NCBI GenBank assembly: GCA_023846275.1 | Contig: CM043865.1 | Location: 35,871,601-35,935,600 of the forward strand | DNA from: Vanilla planifolia | Taxonomy: Eukaryota; Streptophyta; Magnoliopsida; Asparagales; Orchidaceae | Direction: 5' to 3' | DNA length: 64,000 bases | In this document: positions 49,371 to 64,000 of the stretch, one piece after another | Layout of the letters: the number at the start of each line of letters is the position of its first letter | Numbering within the stretch: position 1 is the stretch's first letter | The notes under the pieces: model-generated | The model's database searches: none | The model's input: the letters and a program-made list of their open reading frames with translations, nothing else | Told to the model about the DNA's origin: nothing | Made by a program: the position numbers and the translations under genes

Positions 49371-49975
49371 AAGTAAAATGTTTTTTATATATTAAATCTA
49401 ATTTAATTAATTAATTAGATAAAAATATTCGTGAAACAAAGCTTTCACGAGATCCCAATTGCATACTATTATCAGCGCACAAAAATAAAAAAAAAATTTA
49501 CATTGTTTTTTTATATTTTTTTCTAAAAATATAAATAAATTATAAAACATGTTAAATATCTTTTCGTAATAAATGAATGTTTATTAAAGTGTTCGTTCAA
49601 TATAGCTAGAAATCTATGATAAATAGAAAATATTGAAGTTCAAAATATTTGTTAATTAATTAATGAGATAAAAAATATTTGCTCAAGTAATATGTTTTTT
49701 TATATATTAAATCTAATTTAATTAATTAATGAGATAAAAAAATATTCGTGAAACAAAGCTTTCACGAGATCTCCATTGTGTTATTATTGTCAGCCCACAA
49801 AAATAAAAATATTTTTACATTGTTTTTTTATATATTTTTCTTAAAATATAAATAAATTATAATACATGTTAAATATCTTTTCTTAATAAACGAACGTTTA
49901 TTAAAGTGTTTGTTCAATAAAGTTAGAAATCTATGATAAATAGAAAATGTTGAAGTTCAAAACAATTGTTAATTT
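49371..49975. repeat. Tandem duplication, period 314 bp, with a conserved hairpin
   Basis: AAGTAAAATG at 49371 and AAGTAATATG at 49685 start two copies that share TATTAAATCTAATTTAATTA, then CGTGAAA..CAAAG..TTTCACG, ACATTGTTTTTTTATAT and AAATCTATGATAAATAGAAA. The CGTGAAA/TTTCACG inverted repeat is preserved in both. Confidence 0.87.
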
Positions 49976-51609
49976 AACTATCAATAAACTACACCTAAGT
50001 ACAACTAAATTGTGACATGATTTAATTATTATAATAAACACCATTATAACATTTGAGAAGTACAATTCTTTTGCTATATTTAACATCTTTCTATTCTATA
50101 ATTATTAGTTAAACACAAATAATAAGATTAATAATTTTCTTTCTCAAATGTATGAAAATCTCATTTACATGAGGGATAAAAATCTCATTTAACAAGATTG
50201 GTTGATAAATAAGAAAAAACTCTAATGCAAATAACAAATTGTAAATACGATGCAACATTAGTTGTTTTAATTTAATTTCGTAAGCCTCCCAATTGACTTT
50301 CATTTTACTCACTATGAGATGATCAAGAACTTAAATTAATAAATTCTCATAAGATTATTTGGTATAATGTAATCTCGTTTAATTTAATAACTCCTATATT
50401 TTAATATAACAACTATTTAAATTATATAGATGAGCAAGTTAAGTTAATTAACTTGGTCAAAAAATACATCAAATAAAAACAATGTTATGATTTTTGTAAA
50501 CCAATCTAAAATCTCAATTCATAAACTATTTAAATTTATTTTCTCTAAATTTCATATTTCAAATAGATAAAATATCGCTTTTATCTTATTCATTTTTATA
50601 TACATATAAATCAAATTTGATTCAATTCAAATATTTCATAACTTATATTCAACCAATATAGTCATCAATAATAATATCATATAATTATCTACATCATATC
50701 CAACTATATTTATCAAAATGTCAACCATATGATTATAACATGTTAAAATTCACAATATATTTCCCAAGAATCTCTATATTTGAAAAGTTCATTCAAAAAG
50801 CTATTTGCTATATTTTATTCTTTACTTTCACTATTTCCCATGTTATAATCTCAACATATCTAAAATGTGTTTGTCAAATATAGGCTAAACCAGTTATGCT
50901 CGTTAGATAAGTCAACCAATAAATATTGAAACAAAAATCATTACATTTGAAAGAAAAAAAAACAACATATTTATCTATCAATATAATCATGAAATCAAAA
51001 CATAATCAAATCATATTATACATCACAATTCATAACTATATTATACTCTATATTTCAATAAATATAAAAGTCAAATTAAATTTTTATCTATATTATAAAT
51101 ATAAAAAGAGATGATATGATGCTTATTATTTTTCATGCCACATAAACATGAAATATAATAATACCCTTTTAGAACTCTTTCATATTGATTCTAAAAATCA
51201 AATATATATATATATATAATCTATAAACAATACAACGATTAAGTTATGAATTTCTTCTTTTAATGCCAAACCTTTGTATAAAACAATGTAAAGGTGGCAT
51301 CTAATGTCATGATATTGATCCGTGTGCAATGTGCCTTGTTCTAAGCTCTCAACAGGCTTAATATTACCGCTACAATAGTAGAATGAAAATAAACAAATGA
51401 TATATAATTAAGAGAGAAAGAGAAATGTATCATTATTAAAGACTAAGAATTTAAAATTATGAAAGATGCCTAAAATGTTCAATTATATATTTATAATAAT
51501 ATAATATAATTATTTAGTTAATAATATATATTTATTTAATTTTGTTCATATTTTATTTAAATAATATAAAAAACATTAAATTATATACCTACTTTCTTTA
51601 AATACAAAA

Positions 51610-51964
51610 ATTTCACAAATGGGTCGCTACTATCACATCTATCGCATGTGTGGATCACGTCTATCTATTGAATGTTAGTCTACAATGCATCACTGTGCTG
51701 CACATCAACTATAGTGTGCCGATCTGCAAAGCTCTAGTCTATTATGCATCATTCTATCATGCCACTCTACTCACATATCACTTTGCCATAAGCCATGGTT
51801 TGAAGTGTGCATTGGTCTACTGTGGGCTACCATCAAATATGCATATTGTTCTACTACAAGTCTATTTATCGCACATACTAGTTTCTCGCACCTTGGTTTT
51901 CCACGCACACCTATCCACCGTGCATCAACCCTTCACGAGTGTCAAGAATAACACATGTGAATGA
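51610..51964. repeat. GC-richer degenerate patch with repeated GTCTAC/TGCATCA phrases
   Basis: GTCTAC or GTCTATT followed by ATGCATC-type phrases recurs at irregular spacing. A 104-codon open frame spans it, but its composition follows the repeat and no domain is visible. Confidence 0.35.
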
Positions 51965-52719
51965 TTTGTTACACATGTACTAGATCTTTCATGTACCCCT
52001 TTTGAATTTTCTCAACTTGTGTATTAATTCTCTATACCATTTCTTTTTATATTACGATATCAATTTCTTCTCAAATGTCCCATAAATATACAATATTTCA
52101 ATTTCTTGTTAAATAATGAATAAATTCTTTGATAATATATTCTTTTTAAACTCACATATTATTATATCTTTATTTTCATAATTCTTATTTTTGTTTCCCC
52201 CTTCACCAAAAAACATTACATAAAAGTCATGCATTATTTAATGATTTATCTCCAAAGATATCATCTAATTTTTACTCTCAACTCTTGTCACCTTTAGGAG
52301 TCATGGGTCAATTTTTTTTATTTCTTATTCTTATTCTTTTTGTTATCTTATAACCTAAAAACCCTGCAAATGAATCACTCTTTATCTAATAATTTATTTC
52401 TAAGGATATCACCCAATATTTACTTGCTACTCTCATCAACAACAAAATTTCAAACCTATTCATTTCATATTATTTCATCTACTTATATGTTACATTTCAA
52501 AATATACAATACACAATCACAACTTTTAATTTACTTAAATTCTTTAGTTATTTTATTTTTCACATATCTACCAATTATTCCTTTTTTTTTCAATAACATT
52601 TTTCACACAATTTTATTCTACAGGAGTCACAAGCCATTACCATTTCATTTTTATGACATTTTACTTTGTAATTAACATATACTACTTTTATTTTGAATAT
52701 TTATGCAAAACTATACATT

Positions 52720-53010
52720 TCTCAAAACTTGCAAAGTGAATATATAATGTTCTCATCATATTACAAAGTTTGCATAGCCCACATATAATGTCATAATAAT
52801 ATGTTTATATGATCAAAATATGATACCTTTTTCATCATATTTACATATTCAATATATAATGTTATTCTTCATTCAATATTTACATACTCAGATCATGTAA
52901 TTCATTTCATTTCATAACGTTCACATACTTAATATATAACATGCATTATTTCATAATATCTACATATACAATATGTAATATACATCAATTGACAATGCTC
53001 ATATACTCCA
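52720..53010. repeat. Short-period degenerate tandem repeat (about 45-55 bp)
   Basis: Phrases of the type TTCATAATATTTACATATTC followed by AATATATAATG recur near 52735, 52780, 52850, 52905, 52950 and 52985 with many substitutions, in AT-rich non-coding DNA. Confidence 0.55.
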
Positions 53011-54170
53011 AATATAACAATAAATAACTTATCATAAATTATTAAAAAAACATTACATATAATCCAAATGCTTATTTAATAACTCATCACATATAATTAT
53101 ACAATCATTTGGAATGAGTGATTCCACAATTTAATAACTCAATTTCTTCTTTAAATATGATATTAGTTTTAACATTATCATTATGACTCTTATCACATAT
53201 TGAACGTCTCAACATCATATTACTTCAATATTTTATAATTACAATATTTTGGTCATATATTTTTTATTATTTATTTATTTTTGCATTTCAATTTGAATGA
53301 TTTTTTATTATCTAAACAACTAAAAGAAAGAGTTAAAAATATTTAATTCATATACATACCAAATTTGGACTAACAAAAAAACTACAATCAACAAAAATCC
53401 AACATGCTATATTTTGTAATTTATATGAAAACTTTAGTCTCATTCTTAAGTTTATACTTTTTTTTTTTAATCCTTGCAATCCTATATGTAAGACATTCGA
53501 TCTCAATTATGACATGGCTTAATATATACTATTTAATATATCATTTGTATGAACTTTATACATTCAAGCTTTAAAGAGAGTTTTTTCTATGTCGTTTCTC
53601 ATCGCATCAAATACCTCACACTAGGTGTAAATGTCAAAAAAATGTTCTAAATAATCCTAAATATCTCAACATAATTATCTTAAAATAACAACTATATTAT
53701 GGATGAACAACAACATCATAGTTCGATAGTAATGCAACATTCATCATCAATTAAGTAAATACAAAATGGTGGATTTAAGAAATCTATCACTCTTCTCAAA
53801 TGACTCTAGATAAATCATTCAAAAATATAATCTTAGATCCACTAAGATGTCAGTAACAACATCAAAAATATCATCTAAAATACCTTTTTCAACATCATAA
53901 CTCCCAAGTTATGACATATAAGAATGGTCTGCTGATACAAAAGCTTGTTGAACAGGTTCAATGTCAAATCCAATTGGGCTTTCTATCATAACCCTAGATC
54001 TTCCCTTTATCAGTTCAATAGTGGAGGGAACAACTCCTTCCTGCTCTTATAGAAGTTATTAACTTGCTTTCAATAAAGGTGCACATATGAGTATAAAACA
54101 GCTTAACTTTAATGTCACACTTACTACTTGGAGCCTGGAAAGAATTCTGTAGAGTTGGAAGAAGCACAAC

Positions 54171-59510
<5,340 letters not shown>

Positions 59511-59541
59511 CTTCCCTCTCTCCGTCGGCGGTTTTCGACCC

Positions 59542-59552
59542 TCCCGCCAAAA
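59542..59552 (-). promoter_or_regulatory. E2F binding site
   Basis: TTTTGGCGGGA on the minus strand fits the E2F consensus TTTSSCGS, 32-42 bases upstream of the MSI ATG. E2F sites are known in promoters of replication and chromatin-assembly genes, so S-phase expression is a reasonable inference. Confidence 0.65.
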
Positions 59553-59565
59553 CGCGCCCAGGAAA

Positions 59566-59573
59566 CTAGGGTT
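59566..59573 (-). promoter_or_regulatory. Telo-box-like element
   Basis: AACCCTAG on the minus strand lies 14 bases upstream of the E2F site. It is one base off the AAACCCTAA consensus, so weaker than the FREE1 copy. Confidence 0.45.
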
Positions 59574-59627
59574 ATTTATCGAGCGTTGTTTAGTATAAAT
59601 GGGCGGTAGCAGGTAGCGCTTGTCCAA

Positions 59628-62600
59628 TTAAACTAAATTTTATAAAATTAAAAAAAATAAAAAACTATAAATAATAACACATAATATGTTAAATAGTTAA
59701 TCAAAATATTATAATAGACATAAAAAAGTATTTATAAGAATTCTTTTAGAATATTTTTTAAAAAATTAATTTATATAAAATAAAACAAATCTTTTTATTG
59801 TCATTTAACAAAAACTTTAAAATATATTTGTTGTTAAAAACTCTTTTTTTTGTAATTAATTTCATCAAAGTTTTTTTAAAAAGTTAATATTTTCACTAAT
59901 AAATTTTGACAAATCTCAATTTTTATTTTTACCATCGATAGTTGCCATTTATTTATTTCAACATTTGTCTAAATTTTAATATAAAGAGCAAACTGGTGGC
60001 CCAATTCTTCATATATATTGAATATGGGAAAATGTTTTAAAAACTCATATAATTTATTTGGTAATTTGTAATTCCATTATTTATTATTTGTTATTTGTTC
60101 TTTTTTTATAATTTTATTATACCAAGAAATTTGAATTTATAAATAAATTTGTTTAATATATCACATGCCAATGACCTAATAACATAATGTAAAATAAGTT
60201 TTATTTAATAAAAAAATTCTTGTCAAAAATATAAAATTTAAATCATAAAACATGCTTAATAGTCAACTTTCATGTAAGCTTAACTCAGTGTCCAATAAAA
60301 TTTGATCTTTTTTTTGTCATATCATCGTACTTTAGTATCTTCAATGAGATAATAATTGTCGTTTTTGTTTTATATAAATATATTATTAAAACTCATTAAT
60401 ATTCTTACTTTATATGTCATTTTAAATTTATTTTTATAAAAATATTTTTTAATTGTAACTATTTGTTTAGACCACCATTTTTGTTTTTTGTGTGAAATAA
60501 ATCATAATATGGGTTATCAAAAGATCACAAACTTCATAAAACAAGTAATTATGATATAGAAATTTTTTTTGTTTTATTATTTTTTTGTCTATAAGTTATG
60601 ATTTTTTATTGAAATGTTCATAGTTGAACTTTATTTTTGTAGTACTTGAAAATGTTAAATGCATTTATTGTAGTGAACATGCTTGCACATGTGTATCGTT
60701 ATGAAAATCATAGATATAGGTGTCACCATAATAGATGACATAAAAAACTCATTTGCATATAATAGAATATTTTTATATTTTTCATTATTATCAAATATGA
60801 CTTTAGGATAAAATAAAAATACATACTATGATATGATGCACTACATTCTACCTACAGTTCTTATCAAAGTAGCCTGCTTAATTAAGTATAATAGGTTATA
60901 TCATAGTAATAATATTAGAATTAATGACAACTCTCTTAGGTGAGGAATAGCAAACTCAAATATAATTCCTATTTTCTTTTTAAGTCAAACAAGACATGCT
61001 TATTGCTTTAACAATTCTCAAAACTAATGATGTTACAAACTATATAATTATATTTATATAACGAGGTTTACTAAAACATATTACATCTATAAAATTATAC
61101 AAAGAGAAAACACCTAAAGTAACTCGATAAGTAACTATTCCTCATAACCACTTTGTTCTGCCCCTTTTGGTGCATTTATGTTACATTTTGTAACTTCAAA
61201 AAAAAATAATAATAAGTATGAAGCATATTACATATGAATCATTTTTTTTTAATTAGCTTTGCTCATTAGTTTGCTTATTTAGTATTTTCATAAAATTATG
61301 CAAAATTATGCATTTTTTCAAAATAGGACCAAAGTAATACTATTTTATAATAGCCTCAAACTACAAACTTTACTAAATCATCAATATTTAATTATATACC
61401 CAATTACTTAATTATTAAATTATCAAATAACTAAACAAAATAAAAAAAAAATTGGCATTACATCCTTTCCCTTTTAAAAAAAATTGGTTTGTACGCTTTA
61501 AAAGAGTTAAAGATACTGATTTTTCATATAAAGCTTAACCTCTTAAGTAGCTTCTCATTCAATTTGATTTGACAAATTACTAGGATTACTTAATGTCTTA
61601 AGATTTTGTTGTCAAATAGAATTCGTATTAGTTTATTAGCATGTCATATATAGTTGAATTATAATGTCTTTGTACTAACATTTGACAATATGAAAATGAT
61701 CAACAATGTATTTTTATAATGAGAATATAAGAAATATATTATGAATTCTAACTAGGTGATGGATAATATCAATTTATAAGCCACTTGACTTACGTTTATT
61801 TGAAATGGATGAACATATTTTGGTCCCAAATTTCATGTTTTTTCAAATATATAAATTCCTTTAGTGTGCTCAACCTTATGAATATATGAACATTTTTCTC
61901 ATATTGTACATTTTTATGTGCATTAAAGTATCTTTTCCACATATCTTAAACAGTTTGAATTTTTCCCCTCATTAATTTTATTTTTCCTAGAGATTCATCA
62001 ATAAATCAAGTCAAATTAATTGATTTTTCTTATTTTTGAACCACCATGAAATACCTTTTAAATATAAAACTTCATAAGAAGTTATACTAATATTTAATTG
62101 AAAACTATTACTATGAAAAAATTCAATTAAAGATAAATGATTTTCTCAATCACCCCAAAACTTCAAACCATAATCATAATATATCCTCCTCAATCATTAG
62201 TTTTTTTTTGTCATCCATTTGAAAATGAAAAATAATACAAAAATTAAGCTTTATATTAAAAGCTAGATACACCTTTTTAAAAAAAATAAGAGATTAACTC
62301 TATATCTCTATCTAATATAATTACTTTTAGTAAGGCATAAAGGCATACAATTTAATTCAAATATATTGTGACCAACTTTTATATAGATTAGGTAATTCTT
62401 ATAACCAAAAAAATATGTTATCAATTATTATCAAAATTTAGATATATCTTGCATACAAATTAACCACAAAATATATTGTAATACTTTCTCATTCCAAACT
62501 TATGATAGCACGAATATTAAAAATGAAATACTTATGCAATCGTTTGTTCAATTTGTGCATTTGTTATATAAAATATTAATTCAAAGAAATTAATGAGTTT

Positions 62601-64000
62601 CATTGCATCTCAAATTACATTTTATATTATTAATTGTTGAATTTGAGATTTGAGCATATCAATATAAAGAGTTTTACATAATAAATATATTAATATATAA
62701 TTTATAATTATTTAAACATATTTAAAATTTTTAAAATTTTTTAATATTAAAATTACTTGTAATTATTTTATCTATTGTTTAATAAGAAAGATTTCATATA
62801 AATGCTTATCATCTCTCCATACCTAACTTTTGTGGAAAAAAAAAGAAGATGAAGAGCTTGGGAGATTTCAAGATAAAAAGGAAATAATTTGGGAAAGGGA
62901 GATAAGTTCATGAAGCATCCTTAACTCTATTTGTAGCCATGGCAAGTAGATTTCAAGATGCGAAAGAGGAAAAGCTCAAATCTTGTTTTATATAGAAAGT
63001 GTTGAGAAAAATATGATTTAATTAGACTTTTTTCCTTTTATATCATGACTAGAAGTTGTGCTTTAGTTTATTAGGGTTTTAATTGTGATTTGGGGTGGAA
63101 TTGGAGGACTTTTGGAGAACTTATAGCTTTTTATTCAATTTTTGCTTATTATTGTACATAAAGACTCGTACGTTGAACCATAACATATCATATGTCTAAT
63201 GACATGAACAATACATTAGTATTATAAAGTATTGTATGCTAAGCTAGCATATTATACATTGGGTTTTTTATATAATAACTTTAGGTTGAGAATTGAGAGT
63301 GATTGAAGTTAACATAGATTACTAAGAGAAATCTATAATTTGTTAATATTTAATATACTATATACTAATGCTAATATATTACACATTAAGCTCATGTATG
63401 CAAAGGAAATAATAATTCAAAACAAAATCTAATTGAGAAGAAACATACATCATTTGACTCATCTCAACCAACTCTATCTAGTAATAGATTTATTCTAATT
63501 CGTGAGATATTTTATTTCCTAATTGATTTTTAACATATTACACAAGATAAACCTACATATTTACAAATGATCTTTCAATAAAATCAAATAAATTTAAAAT
63601 TTTGATGATATTACAAAAGTTCACACGATAAATATCGAGTACATAGTATAGGTAAATATCTAACATATATTAAACACAATATATAAAGAAAATAGTAAAC
63701 ATAACTAATCTAGATAACAAACTTATTTAGCTATTGAATGGCTACGAATTGGATGGATCGCTATACTTATGATTCATTTGTATTCATGCATACAAGATTT
63801 CTTAAGCTCTACATCATGTAACATACTCAATAGGTTTTTTTATTATTATTTCAACCACTAATAGACCATCTATAGCTAATGTGATTTTTTTTATGACATT
63901 AGGGATACAATTCATAATCTGTATCCACTTGTCCTTAACAAATAAGTATTCTTCTTTCAAAAGTGTTGAACTTATGTCATTACAAGTTTAAAATTTTAAA
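59628..64000. other. AT-rich intergenic DNA to the right edge, no gene seen
   Basis: Both strands show only short AT-rich frames and no domain, splice pattern or RNA gene. Poly(A) and poly(T) tracts are common. A slightly GC-richer patch at 62820-63120 has no coding frame. Confidence 0.5.

Larger units (their letters stand above)
49976..54170. other. AT-rich intergenic DNA, no gene seen
   Basis: No coding-like frame. AT microsatellite at about 51204-51220. The last 250 bases are probably the 3' untranslated part of the WD40 gene ending at 54171. Confidence 0.5.

Noticed and set aside
51650..51964. 104-codon plus-strand frame as a gene
   Set aside because: Follows an irregular GTCTAC/TGCATCA repeat; no domain or splice structure.

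Overview
This is a nuclear genomic window from a flowering plant. The evidence is multi-exon genes with GT-AG introns and plant-specific products, AT-rich intergenic DNA, and plant-type LINEs and LTR elements. I cannot fix the species. All exon joins were made by eye from splice consensus, reading phase and family knowledge; no search was run.

Layout. At 1-1060 (minus) lies the first exon of a gene that leaves the window on the left, probably an hnRNP Q-like RNA-binding protein. From 1.1 to 20.4 kb the DNA is AT-rich and repeat-dominated. It holds a decayed minisatellite (5.16-5.63 kb), an interrupted reading frame (7.86-8.17 kb, minus), and a tentative minus-strand gene for a Lys/Ser/Asp-rich protein (9.73-11.58 kb) whose presumed intron contains a roughly 160-bp tandem array. 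It also holds a 5'-truncated LINE with a 12-bp target-site duplication (13.32-15.27 kb), one copy of a dispersed LTR-like repeat (15.9-17.3 kb), and a 1,640-bp solo LTR with a 5-bp target-site duplication (17.90-19.54 kb).

A 103-residue two-helix membrane protein gene (plus) spans 20.78-28.05 kb with one intron of 6,956 bp. From 28.1 to 39.7 kb lie decayed LINE pieces in both orientations, a second copy of the LTR-like repeat followed by a tRNA-Met-type primer binding site, and several small tandem duplications.

The right part is gene-bearing. A group F bZIP zinc-deficiency regulator (bZIP19/23 type, plus, 39.97-40.76 kb) converges on FREE1/FYVE1, the plant ESCRT FYVE protein (minus, ten coding exons, 42.46-48.65 kb). 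After 5 kb of AT-rich DNA with tandem duplications comes a five-exon WD40 histone chaperone of the MSI2/MSI3 type (minus, 54.17-59.51 kb) with an E2F site and a telo-box-like element just upstream of its ATG. From 59.6 to 64.0 kb I see no gene.

The genes are independent housekeeping or regulatory loci, not an operon or cluster. No wholly novel system was identified. The least explained items are the Lys/Ser/Asp-rich gene next to the 160-bp array and the interrupted reading frame at 7.9-8.2 kb.
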